Notes under the pieces: model-generated
The model's input: only the letters and a program-made list of their open reading frames with translations
Databases searched by the model: none
Told to the model about the DNA's origin: nothing
Made by a program: the position numbers and the translations under genes
NCBI GenBank assembly: GCA_903841915.1
Contig: CAIMKO010000477.1
Span: 1 to 10,753 of the forward strand
Direction of reading: 5' to 3'
Origin: an uncultured Chitinophagaceae bacterium
GTDB taxonomy: Bacteria; Bacteroidota; Bacteroidia; Chitinophagales; Chitinophagaceae
Length of the DNA: 10,753 nt
Part shown: piece after piece, positions 1 through 7,123 of the stretch
How positions within the stretch are numbered: the stretch's first letter is position 1
Layout: every line of letters begins with the position of its first letter

Positions 1-1237
1 GAACAGGTGTATCTGAGTAAATGAACAGTGAAAAGAAAAAACTGTAAAAGAAGATCCCTTTATTTACATCCAATATATTTTCAGAAATGGAAACCGTTGC
101 AATCAGAACCATGAAACTTAAAAAAACGATATCCTTTTTTTTAATAGCTATACGTATTCCGAAGAAAATTGTAAATATATATATCAGAAATCCGATAGAT
201 CCTGATTTTATCATCAAACTAAGGTATTCATTGTGTGCATTGAGTTCTTTGAGATACGATACATACATTTTCTGAGAAAAATATTCTTGTTTTAAAGCAT
301 TGGTCTCCGTGCCGCTGCCATGTCCGACTAACGGAGATTGTTTTATGATCTTCCATGCAGCTTTCCATCTTTCCATACGGGGTTCTACGGCAGTTTCAAT
401 GCTTTTTGTATTCGACAAATCTGCTTTGGCATTCAAAAAATACCGTTCTTTAAAATCTCCCACTTTAAGAAGAAAGACAATGATACAAATGCAGAAAATC
501 GAACTGGTCAGCATAAACTTCCAAAGCCTTTTTCCCCTGAATAAAATAAGCGGGAAAACAATATTCAAAATAATTAAGATGGCAAAAAATACAGATTTCG
601 AAGAAAGCTGGATCAATCCGGCACTCAGTATAACAGTACTTATTCCATATAGCACTTTATGCAGGTTTTCTTTTTTTTCAATCAGCTGCTGTAGCATGAA
701 AACAAGCGAGATCGTCAGGTACATAGAAAAATAGGTAGCATGTATATCTATTGGCTGTGAAAAATTATGATTGCCGAAAAGTGAAGAACTTAAAGCTGAA
801 AGGGGAAGCTTATAATATTGAATGGTATGTATGGCATCAATAAACAAATACAAAGTTGTAACGGTACAAGCCATTGAAAACAGGAATAACAAATGTGACC
901 GGTTTTTGCTAATAGAAATACTGCATAAGCAAAAAAGTAAGGGGAAAATGAAAATAGCGAGTTGTCTTGTTGTGTCGTCGATTGCCTGCGCTTTATCCGC
1001 AGAGTAGATCATGGAAACGATGCCCACCCAGAAAACGGATTGCAGGATGATCAATTTTTTATCACGGAGTAGACTCAGTTGTTCTTTCTTAAGATGAATC
1101 AAAAGGTGAATACCAAGGCTCAACAAAATAATTTCACTGTAAAATCTGTCAAATGGTAAAGTCATAAGAAAAAAAGCCAACAGCCAGAAGCTTATCTTAT
1201 TTTTTGGAATCTCCTTCATTAAAATCACTTTTTTCAT
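1..1237 (-). CDS. O-antigen ligase/polymerase family membrane protein (Wzy/WaaL-like), C-terminus cut by left edge
   Basis: This minus-strand reading frame is open from an ATG at 1237 to base 1, giving 412 residues with no stop. The protein is polytopic, with hydrophobic segments around residues 16-28, 36-48, 62-78, 92-108, 114-134, 166-184, 196-212, 215-233, 241-258, 346-361, 368-383 and 394-407. The large polar loop at about 260-345 carries the hallmarks of the Wzy_C/WaaL family: RMERWKAAWKIIKQSPLVG at 287-305, HGSG at 306-309, and NAHNEYLSLMIKSGSIG at 333-349. The late SENILDVNKG (385-394) resembles the E-x(4)-RxxG-like end of the family, so only a short tail is probably missing. Members polymerise lipid-linked repeat units or transfer a finished glycan to an acceptor in the periplasm; which of these applies cannot be read here. 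It starts 15 bp after the stop of the upstream glycosyltransferase gene, so the two are probably cotranscribed. An in-frame ATG at 1219 is an alternative start. Confidence 0.9.
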   Translation of the reverse strand, partial: MKKVILMKEIPKNKISFWLLAFFLMTLPFDRFYSEIILLSLGIHLLIHLKKEQLSLLRDKKLIILQSVFWVGIVSMIYSADKAQAIDDTTRQLAIFIFPLLFCLCSISISKNRSHLLFLFSMACTVTTLYLFIDAIHTIQYYKLPLSALSSSLFGNHNFSQPIDIHATYFSMYLTISLVFMLQQLIEKKENLHKVLYGISTVILSAGLIQLSSKSVFFAILIILNIVFPLILFRGKRLWKFMLTSSIFCICIIVFLLKVGDFKERYFLNAKADLSNTKSIETAVEPRMERWKAAWKIIKQSPLVGHGSGTETNALKQEYFSQKMYVSYLKELNAHNEYLSLMIKSGSIGFLIYIFTIFFGIRIAIKKKDIVFLSFMVLIATVSISENILDVNKGIFFYSFFFSLFIYSDTPV

Positions 1238-1246
1238 TGGTATCTA

Positions 1247-1254
1247 TTTCCTTT
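1247..1254 (-). promoter_or_regulatory. Probable ribosome binding site of the O-antigen ligase gene
   Basis: The minus strand reads AAAGGAAA here, overlapping the TAA stop of the preceding glycosyltransferase gene (1253-1255) and ending about 9 nt before the ATG at 1237. Most other starts in the window lack any purine-rich motif, so this one favours 1237 over the ATG at 1219. It also suggests translational coupling between the two genes. Confidence 0.45.
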
Positions 1255-2350
1255 AACGCATCGCTACAGTAAGCATCAATTCTTCATATTGTGAAATGAT
1301 CTTTTGCCAGTTGAACTGATCGGTTATTTTTGAAAGGTTATTGTCTACCTTTTTCTCCTGTTCCGCTCTTTTCGTTGTCTCAATGATTCTTCGTACATCA
1401 TTGGCATCAGAAAAATATAAAGCATCATTTTGCAAAACAGATTTATTAAACGGATTGTCATGTGCAGCAATCAAAGCCTTGCTAGACATCGCTTCCAGCA
1501 AAGACGGGTTAGTTCCTCCCACGCTGTGGCCATGAAAATATAGGTGTGAGAATGTGCGTAGTGTATGTATTTTTTGCGAATGAAAGATAGATCCTGTAAA
1601 AAGGATTCTGCTGTCATTTTTATATTTATGAACGATATATTTCCCAAACCTGTTTGAGATATCCCCGATCACAAGGAATTTTTTTTCTGAGTTCCCTAAA
1701 TGCATCCCGTCTAAGACGGCTTCAATATTATTTTCAGGCTCCATCCTGGCCATTAGTAAAGAAAAATTTCTTTTTGTCAGGCAATAGTCAGCGAGTATTT
1801 TTTCGTCTTCATTGTTGTATTGTTCAGCTCCGTATGGAATATAAAGAATAGGGAGATCGTATTTATTGCTCAGATATTTCTTTATTTCCGGGGAATCAGC
1901 GATGAGATAGTCGCTTTTTTTTACGGCAAGTCCCTCTGCAAACTTCAGAAAACGTTTAACAGGTTTGCTGTATTTTGATCTTTTCCATTCCAAACCGTCC
2001 ATATTGGTAATGCTAACCGCTTGTTTTGGCAAAAAGCTACCCCAAACAGAGCTGCTTGTATAGCCTAATTGAAGAATAATATCATAATTTCTTTTTCGGG
2101 CATCAAGAATACAATTCAGGTCATACACAAATTGTCCTGCAGTGCCGAGCATCTTTTCAGGATCAAAGCAGTGTATGATCTTTACTGCGTTCCAGCTATC
2201 TTTTTTAAAAGGATGTAAGTGAGAATTGTAGACAGTAACGCTATGGCCTCTTTCAGTTAGCCCTGCAGATAAATGTTCTGCAAATTGCTCGAACCCCCCG
2301 TAATGATTGGGTATTCCGCGCGTACCTAAGATTGCGATTCGTAATGCCAT
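1253..2350 (-). CDS. GT4-type glycosyltransferase with N-terminal DUF1972 domain (rhamnosyltransferase-like)
   Basis: The product is 365 residues, a normal length for this family, and begins at an ATG. The N-terminal Rossmann domain opens with RIAILGTRGIPNHYGGFEQF (residues 4-23), the signature of the DUF1972 group that includes the beta-1,4-rhamnosyltransferases Cps2T/WchF of pneumococcal capsule synthesis. Further family landmarks are NMDGLEWKRSKYS (116-128) and DSPEIKKYL (152-160). The C-terminal GT-B domain carries GGTNPSLLEAMSSK (278-291), where the Glu supplies the sugar-nucleotide-binding motif typical of GT4 enzymes. There is no signal peptide or membrane helix, so it should act at the cytoplasmic face on a lipid-linked acceptor. 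Rhamnose as donor is a family-level inference; no dTDP-rhamnose genes are in the window to support it. It lies 71 bp after the GT2 gene and 15 bp before the ligase gene, in the same direction. Confidence 0.88.
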   Translation of the reverse strand: MALRIAILGTRGIPNHYGGFEQFAEHLSAGLTERGHSVTVYNSHLHPFKKDSWNAVKIIHCFDPEKMLGTAGQFVYDLNCILDARKRNYDIILQLGYTSSSVWGSFLPKQAVSITNMDGLEWKRSKYSKPVKRFLKFAEGLAVKKSDYLIADSPEIKKYLSNKYDLPILYIPYGAEQYNNEDEKILADYCLTKRNFSLLMARMEPENNIEAVLDGMHLGNSEKKFLVIGDISNRFGKYIVHKYKNDSRILFTGSIFHSQKIHTLRTFSHLYFHGHSVGGTNPSLLEAMSSKALIAAHDNPFNKSVLQNDALYFSDANDVRRIIETTKRAEQEKKVDNNLSKITDQFNWQKIISQYEELMLTVAMR

Positions 2351-2421
2351 ACTGTTGAGTTATATGTTAGTACGAATTTTTATTAGTGAAGTTGCCTGAT
2401 GCTCAGAAATGTTAGGATCAT

Positions 2422-3384
2422 TTAAGCGAACTTTCTACTTTTTTTATAGAGCCATTGAATCATATTTTCTGAAGAATAGCTTAATGCCAGTAATACATAA
2501 TTGTCTAATCGTAACGGATAAGTGCTTATTGCTTTTTTGATATGCTCTCTTGCCTTTAAAGGCTCATGATTATTGATCAGATATTTCTTTCCGCACAATG
2601 CATGATAAGCACCTTTTTTAATTTTTTCAGTATTCTGACTTTTTATGATGGAGAGGAATTCATTACCCTGCATTTTTGTGATAAAGCCTTTTTTGATGAT
2701 TTCTGTCTTTAACTTTCTGAATCTTCTACCGCGCCATTGTTCATCAATGGTAACAGAAGACGGACTGAATCGCACTTTAATCAAGGGCTCTGGAAAATTG
2801 CAAATTTTGCCAAATCCGCATAGACGTATCCAAAGGAGATAATCTTCAAAAGTATGCGCATCAACCGGATAGCCGCCACAACGCATCACAATTCCTTTTT
2901 TAAACATCACTGATGAATGCGTTAGTGGGCAAGCGGTATAAATTTCCCTCATGATCTCTTCATGTGTATGTCCTTTGCATTCAAAAACGCATAAGTGGTC
3001 TCCTGTTTCTGAAATATATACAGCATCACTGCCCACAATGATATAGTCTGGATTGGCGAGCAAAAAATCGAATTGCTTTTGGAGGCGATCTTTAAAGCAA
3101 ATATCATCAGCATCGAACCTGGCGATATAATCAGCCCTTGCATGTTGCAGACCAATATTCAGAGCTGTAGAAATGCCTTTATTTTCCTGATCGATCATCC
3201 TGATTCTGGAATCGTGAAAAGAATGTATGATCTCTTTTGTTGCGTCAGTTGAGCCGTCATTAATGATCAATAATTCAAAATCAGCAAATGTTTGACAAAG
3301 CACAGATGCAATGGCCTCAGCAATATAACTTTCTGCATTATATGCCGGCATCAGTACTGTTATTGCGGGGGTCTTATTATTCAT
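2422..3384 (-). CDS. GT2 family glycosyltransferase
   Basis: The product is 320 residues, counted from the ATG at 3384. A TTG six bases further upstream (3390) is possible but less likely. The GT-A fold is clear. TVLMPAYNAESYIAEAIASV (9-28) starts the nucleotide-binding half, LLIINDGSTD (38-47) holds the conserved Asp, ARFDADD (88-94) is the DxD-type metal and sugar-nucleotide motif, and FEDYLLWIRL (179-188) is the ED motif expected to contain the catalytic base. Residues after about 225 are a basic helical tail with no membrane segment, and 276-310 looks like a single TPR-type helix pair. It should add one sugar to a lipid-linked intermediate in the cytoplasm; donor and linkage are not readable. 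Its start overlaps the stop of the upstream Wzy-like gene by 8 bp, which suggests translational coupling within one operon. Confidence 0.9.
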   Translation of the reverse strand: MNNKTPAITVLMPAYNAESYIAEAIASVLCQTFADFELLIINDGSTDATKEIIHSFHDSRIRMIDQENKGISTALNIGLQHARADYIARFDADDICFKDRLQKQFDFLLANPDYIIVGSDAVYISETGDHLCVFECKGHTHEEIMREIYTACPLTHSSVMFKKGIVMRCGGYPVDAHTFEDYLLWIRLCGFGKICNFPEPLIKVRFSPSSVTIDEQWRGRRFRKLKTEIIKKGFITKMQGNEFLSIIKSQNTEKIKKGAYHALCGKKYLINNHEPLKAREHIKKAISTYPLRLDNYVLLALSYSSENMIQWLYKKSRKFA

Positions 3385-5029
3385 TTTCAAGCCTTTTTTT
3401 ATTCAATGCTTCCTTCATATTCAAGAGTAAAAGCAGTTCAAAAAACACAACAATCGATAACTGCTCAAACCAGTATTCAACAACAAATGCCGAAGCCAAC
3501 AGTAGGAATAATGGAATACCATAGGTAAGTTGCTTTCCGTTTTTTAAAAAGAACCCGAAATAGAATATGAAGAGCAGCAATATTCCTAGGACGCCATATT
3601 CACAGATCAGTTGATCGTATACTGAAGCAGGGTTATTCACCAATGAATGATATTTTATATTCTTGCTGAAAAAAAATAGAAACAGGTTCAGGTGATTCTC
3701 GAGAAAATCATTGTTGATATAAATAAATTTAGTGGGGTATCCTCCTGCGATTTTTAAGCCTGTTGTTCTGAATGCCAGTTTGGAAGAAAAATTACCCATG
3801 CCTGTGCCTGTAATTATTTTAAAAGGATGATCGCGGAAAAAAAGAACAGATTGTTTAAGTCCGATCGCTTTTCCGGGCAATGTTGCCGGATATTTATTTG
3901 GGGAGGAAGTTCCGCCTTCTTCATGTGTATTGGAGAATGAGATCAGTTCTTTTTGCACAAGGCTGGTATCCTTACGGCTTTGGAAAGTCGCTGTATGAAT
4001 ACTATCCCCCGGTATCAGTGGTTTTTCAATGGCAGTGCTGCTTTTTACAGGGGCGATAGTTGTATGAATACCCTGTTTATTGAGCACTATTCTACTTAAG
4101 CTATCTAAATAGCACTTAGCGATCTTTTCTTTTCTTTCGTCAACTGTCAGGATACTATCCGGTTGTTCTGTAATGGGAATTGCTGAAAGAATCGCCGAAT
4201 GTTTTATTTGTTGTTTCGGGCTAAATATTTTATTAAAGATCTCCTGCGAATAGAGATTGTTTTGCGGGGATACTTTTACCATCTGAATGATGATCAAAAC
4301 AGTGCAAATAACAATAATGCTTTTCTGGTCCCGGTCTGTTTTGAAAATGAATAGATAAACAAATAAAAGTAGCAACGTAAGATTGGTAAAATTGCTTCCC
4401 GTTAGCAGCAAAGTGATCATACAAACCAGCAGCATGCTGATATTCTTCCTGACTAAAAAATAGACAACAGCAAAAGCATTGAGAATGGCATTGGTGGTAG
4501 ACACATCAAAAGTTATTCCACGAACATAATCTCCGGTGCTGATAAAATATTTCTGATATTGACCCTGGTATAAATATGGATTGATCTCTTTTATTTCCCA
4601 GATAATGGGTATGAATGTAAACAGCGAAGCCATCGTATTAATAATGAAGAAAGCTTTAATGGTGTTATGTAAGGTTTGTGCATCATTTTTTTCTACAAAC
4701 AGTTTTATCTGATGGATCGCTAAGATGCATAATAACCAATAACCGCTTCCTGTAAAAAAAGCAATGCTGTAATTGAGATCGGCAAAACCCTTATAGACGA
4801 TAAGGTTAATCAATGCAACACCGATGATCAATGGATAGAAAAGCGGAAGCCTGCTGTCTTTTAGTTTAAAACCGAACTTGAAGTCTTGCTGCAGTATGTA
4901 AATAAGAATGATCGCAGCAACTTTCACCACAAGTTTCACATTCAGAAACAATAGCAGAAAAAGCAAAAGCTTCCAATCGATCTGAGACAATATTTTTTGA
5001 ATAGAGAGAACACTCTTTTTAGTGTTCAT
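3377..5029 (-). CDS. Wzy-like O-antigen polymerase/ligase-type membrane protein with a very large extracytoplasmic loop
   Basis: The product is 550 residues, with hydrophobic segments around 19-48 (probably two helices), 63-80, 95-110, 124-144, 180-194, 198-229 (two), 236-251, 480-496, 502-518 and 520-537. Residues about 252-478 form one polar region of some 225 residues, much longer than usual for this family. At its distal end are motifs matching Wzy/WaaL proteins: FFRDHPFKIITGTGMGNF (397-414), comparable to 'P...G.G.G', and HSLVNNPASVYDQLICEYG (461-479), comparable to 'H....Y...L.E.G..G'. RGITFDVSTTNA (170-181) may correspond to the family's 'R..G...dpN..A' segment. The middle of the loop, about 275-385, is Ser/Thr/Lys-rich with no domain I recognise. 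It is the first gene of the leftward block. The likely role is polymerising flipped repeat units in the periplasm; assignment as Wzy rather than another member is inference from having a second such gene downstream. Confidence 0.75.
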   Translation of the reverse strand: MNTKKSVLSIQKILSQIDWKLLLFLLLFLNVKLVVKVAAIILIYILQQDFKFGFKLKDSRLPLFYPLIIGVALINLIVYKGFADLNYSIAFFTGSGYWLLCILAIHQIKLFVEKNDAQTLHNTIKAFFIINTMASLFTFIPIIWEIKEINPYLYQGQYQKYFISTGDYVRGITFDVSTTNAILNAFAVVYFLVRKNISMLLVCMITLLLTGSNFTNLTLLLLFVYLFIFKTDRDQKSIIVICTVLIIIQMVKVSPQNNLYSQEIFNKIFSPKQQIKHSAILSAIPITEQPDSILTVDERKEKIAKCYLDSLSRIVLNKQGIHTTIAPVKSSTAIEKPLIPGDSIHTATFQSRKDTSLVQKELISFSNTHEEGGTSSPNKYPATLPGKAIGLKQSVLFFRDHPFKIITGTGMGNFSSKLAFRTTGLKIAGGYPTKFIYINNDFLENHLNLFLFFFSKNIKYHSLVNNPASVYDQLICEYGVLGILLLFIFYFGFFLKNGKQLTYGIPLFLLLASAFVVEYWFEQLSIVVFFELLLLLNMKEALNKKRLENE

Positions 5030-5186
5030 ATTGCGATTATTTACGGGTTAATACTGCTTTTATGTGGCATCGGTTAGAGAATACGCAAATAAGAGGCCGA
5101 GGTTGCCTATTCACTTCTCTGATACTGTATTCATTTGGCTGCTTTTTTCTTCGTTTTTAAAAGGCGTAAAGCAACCTTTTTAGCGG
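5030..5186. promoter_or_regulatory. Divergent intergenic region between the Wzy-like operon and the sigma-factor operon
   Basis: These 157 bp separate two start codons facing away from each other and must carry promoters for both blocks. I found no full match to the Bacteroidota housekeeping promoter (TTTG near -33, TAnnTTTG near -7) on either strand. The closest pieces are TATTCATTTG at 5128-5137 on the plus strand, two bases too long between TA and TTTG, and TTTG at 5089-5086 followed by TA at 5062 on the minus strand. A weak fit would suit promoters read by an alternative sigma factor such as the one encoded next door, but that is inference. Neither flanking start codon has a Shine-Dalgarno motif. 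Confidence 0.6.
5159..5180. repeat. Short inverted repeat just upstream of the sigma-factor start codon
   Basis: AAAAGG (5159-5164) is followed by a 10-nt spacer and its reverse complement CCTTTT (5175-5180), ending six bases before the ATG at 5187. A second pair, AGGTTGC (5100-5106) and GCAACCT (5171-5177), shares the right arm. As RNA the 6-bp stem is weak; as DNA it could be an operator. Chance occurrence in AT-rich sequence is possible. Confidence 0.25.
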
Positions 5187-5792
5187 ATGGTCGTATTGAT
5201 TACAAATCTCTTTTCAGATTTGGAGGATATTAAGCAAATAATTGAGGACAGTATAGCCAATAATCAAAAAGCGCAGAAACTGCTCTATGAGAATTATTAT
5301 GGGTATGCCCTGAAAATCGTGTTCCGATATGTTTACCGGTACGAAAAAGCCGTGGATATTGTTAATGACGGGTACGTTAAGCTATTCAGGAATATTAGTA
5401 AATTTCAGTTTGGCCAACCGGAACATACCGAAATGATGTTAATGGGTTGGATAAGGAAGATCATGATCAATACGGCGATCGACCATCTCAGAAAAAATAA
5501 TTTTTTGCCTGAGATCGGTGCCATTGAAGAAAATATCTGGATTGAAGACAGAAGTCAGTCCGCGGATCAAAACGTGCTATATAAAGAATTGGTCAGTCAG
5601 ATAAAAAGATTGCCTCCTTCCTATAGGGCAGTGTTCAATATGTATATCATTGATGGCCTAACTCATCAGGAAATAGCCAATCATTTAGGAATTTCTGTTG
5701 GAACGTCTAAATCAAATTTATCAAAGGCTAGAGATATACTACAACGTTATGTATTAAAATCAAATGAGAAAATTGCAGTATGCAGAGTGTAA
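5187..5792 (+). CDS. RNA polymerase sigma factor, sigma-70 family, ECF-like
   Basis: The product is 201 residues, typical of ECF sigma factors. Region 2 spans about residues 25-103: YYGYALKIVFRYV (37-49) and AVDIVNDGYVKLFRNISKF (55-73) correspond to the region 2.1-2.2 core-binding helices, and GWIRKIMINTAIDHLRKN (87-104) to the 2.3-2.4 helices that melt and read the -10 element. Region 4 spans about 132-187: LPPSYRAVFNMYIIDGLTHQ (142-161), then EIANHLGISVGTSKSNLSKA (162-181), a helix-turn-helix for the -35 element. There is no region 1 or 3 and no extra C-terminal sensor domain. The ATG at 5187 is the only ATG before residue 83, so the start is fairly safe. Its stop lies inside the next gene (13-bp overlap), whose product is a membrane protein suited to be its regulator. 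Targets are unknown; the divergent polysaccharide operon and its own operon are natural candidates. Confidence 0.95.
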   Translation: MVVLITNLFSDLEDIKQIIEDSIANNQKAQKLLYENYYGYALKIVFRYVYRYEKAVDIVNDGYVKLFRNISKFQFGQPEHTEMMLMGWIRKIMINTAIDHLRKNNFLPEIGAIEENIWIEDRSQSADQNVLYKELVSQIKRLPPSYRAVFNMYIIDGLTHQEIANHLGISVGTSKSNLSKARDILQRYVLKSNEKIAVCRV

Positions 5793-7096
5793 ATGACGAT
5801 ATGGATGATCTGTTTCGCAGGGCTTCGGAAAACTATCCTTTGAATATGAATAGTGCTGATTTTAATAAGGTATTAGAAGGGTTGCAAGAAACGGATGGTT
5901 ATGGTTCTGCATATGAAAAGAGCAAAAACGGATCCGCTCGTAAATTTTTATGGTTATTTTTATTGTTGCCGCTGATGTGGATTTGCAAGGGTAATGATAT
6001 TGATAAGGGGCAAAGTAAGATCGCTACTCAAAATACAGCAACAAGTCAGCAGTTAAACAAAAAAAGTGCAAATGCGCAATTACAGCAGGAAGTAGGGGAA
6101 AATAAAATAAATGCTGACAGGTCTGCAATGCATTCAGATGGAAGAATAGATGAAAAGATATCCGAAAAGGTTCATTCCTCCGGTTTGGAAGCGCATCATT
6201 CTTTTATCGAAGATCCCTCTCTTGAAGTATTCGAACAGATACCCGATCCTTCTTCCCGAAAGAAAGAAAGATCGGCTGTTATCATTGATAAAATTGAAAA
6301 TAAAAGTAGTGATCTTATAAATCAGAATGCAACCGGTATAATAAATTCAGAGCAGGAAAATATTGCCAATAATCAAGCTGGTATTGATTTTAAACTGGAT
6401 CATTCAGGAGAAAAGATCGCTGAAATAGAAACCGGAAGTCATCCGGATAATTTGAACCAAGAAGGTCATCAGCAAGCAATTACAAACACAGAGAAGAGTA
6501 AACGAGAGAAAAGGCTATACATTGGACTAACAGCCGGGCCTGATCTTAGCATGGTAAAACTTCAATCGGTTAATAATATTGGGATCAGTAAAGGAATTAT
6601 TGCTGGATTTCAGTTAAATAAAAGATTAAGTTTAGAAACAGGTATTATATGGGATAAGAAGTATTATTATACGGATGGACAGTATTTCAGCACTAAGAAT
6701 CTAACATTGCCCTCCACTGTAAAAATAGAAAGCCTGAATGGCAATTGCAATATGCTCGAATTACCCCTTTCTATCCGTTATGTCTTTAAGTCTTCCGCAA
6801 AAATAAAATGGACAGGTTCTCTTGGATTTTCATCGTATCTAATGAAGAATGAGAGTTATGAATACATGTATAATAATAGCGGATCAGTCTATCAACGAAA
6901 CAAAACATATACAACTGCTTCAGAATTTTGGTTTTCTGCCATGAACCTAAGTGTTGGGTACAACAGAAAATTAGGCAAGATTGCCGATCTGCGTATTGAG
7001 CCTTATTTAAAAATACCCTTGAGAGGAGTAGGTATTGGCGAATTGCCATTAACCAGTGCAGGCATTACGATTGGGCTGACCAGAAAAATATTTTAG
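5780..7096 (+). CDS. PorT-like outer-membrane beta-barrel protein with N-terminal cytoplasmic and inner-membrane segment; putative partner of the sigma factor
   Basis: The product is 438 residues in three parts. Residues 1-55 are polar and start with MDDLFRRASENYPLN (8-22), a motif I recall from Chitinophagaceae proteins encoded beside sigma factors. Residues 56-69 (FLWLFLLLPLMWIC) form one strongly hydrophobic helix after an Arg-Lys pair, with no signal-peptidase site or lipobox. Residues 70-244 are a long Asn/Lys/Glu/Ser-rich linker with no Cys and little hydrophobicity. Residues 245-438 alternate like an OMP_b-brl_2/PorT barrel, from RLYIGLTAGPDLSMVK (245-260) and LETGIIWDKKYYYTDGQYFS (285-304) to a C-terminal Phe, as is usual for outer-membrane barrels. 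The start overlaps the sigma gene by 13 bp, indicating coupled translation; an ATG at 5801 would remove the overlap. An anti-sigma or sensing role is inference from gene order and topology; no known anti-sigma domain (FecR, zinc-binding ZAS) is visible. Confidence 0.82.
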   Translation: MQSVNDDMDDLFRRASENYPLNMNSADFNKVLEGLQETDGYGSAYEKSKNGSARKFLWLFLLLPLMWICKGNDIDKGQSKIATQNTATSQQLNKKSANAQLQQEVGENKINADRSAMHSDGRIDEKISEKVHSSGLEAHHSFIEDPSLEVFEQIPDPSSRKKERSAVIIDKIENKSSDLINQNATGIINSEQENIANNQAGIDFKLDHSGEKIAEIETGSHPDNLNQEGHQQAITNTEKSKREKRLYIGLTAGPDLSMVKLQSVNNIGISKGIIAGFQLNKRLSLETGIIWDKKYYYTDGQYFSTKNLTLPSTVKIESLNGNCNMLELPLSIRYVFKSSAKIKWTGSLGFSSYLMKNESYEYMYNNSGSVYQRNKTYTTASEFWFSAMNLSVGYNRKLGKIADLRIEPYLKIPLRGVGIGELPLTSAGITIGLTRKIF

Positions 7097-7123
7097 CTAT
7101 AGTTGCTAACCTCTACGTTTTCA

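Noticed and set aside
134..141. A8/T8 homopolymer near the ligase C-terminus as a phase-variation site
   Set aside because: The reading frame is intact across it, and runs of 6-8 A or T are common throughout this AT-rich window, so nothing singles it out.
300..734. Plus-strand open frame of 144 codons
   Set aside because: It lies antisense to the ligase gene, whose translation carries clear family motifs. The plus-strand product has no recognisable domain and is an out-of-frame shadow.
2388..2410. Mini-hairpin CTGA-TGC-TCAG between the GT2 and DUF1972 genes as a terminator
   Set aside because: A 4-bp stem with a 3-nt loop and no T tract downstream on the relevant strand is too weak, and the flanking genes look like one operon.
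3288..3528. Two overlapping plus-strand open frames of 78 codons each
   Set aside because: Both are antisense across the junction of the Wzy-like and GT2 genes, overlap each other in different frames, and show no domain or start signal.
5945..5989. Possible lipoprotein signal in the PorT-like protein (hydrophobic run ending in Cys69)
   Set aside because: The residues before the Cys are Met-Trp-Ile, which do not fit the lipobox (small residues at -1 and usually -2). A long cytoplasmic-type N-terminus of 55 residues also argues against it.
6786..7049. Minus-strand open frame of 87 codons
   Set aside because: It is entirely antisense to the beta-barrel domain of the PorT-like gene, and its translation shows no plausible protein features.
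7103..7123. Seven-codon N-terminal extension of the GT4 protein from a TTG start
   Set aside because: The ATG at 7124 gives a normal GT4 N-terminus and leaves a sensible gap after the barrel gene. The same reasoning favours ATG 3384 over TTG 3390 for the GT2 gene.
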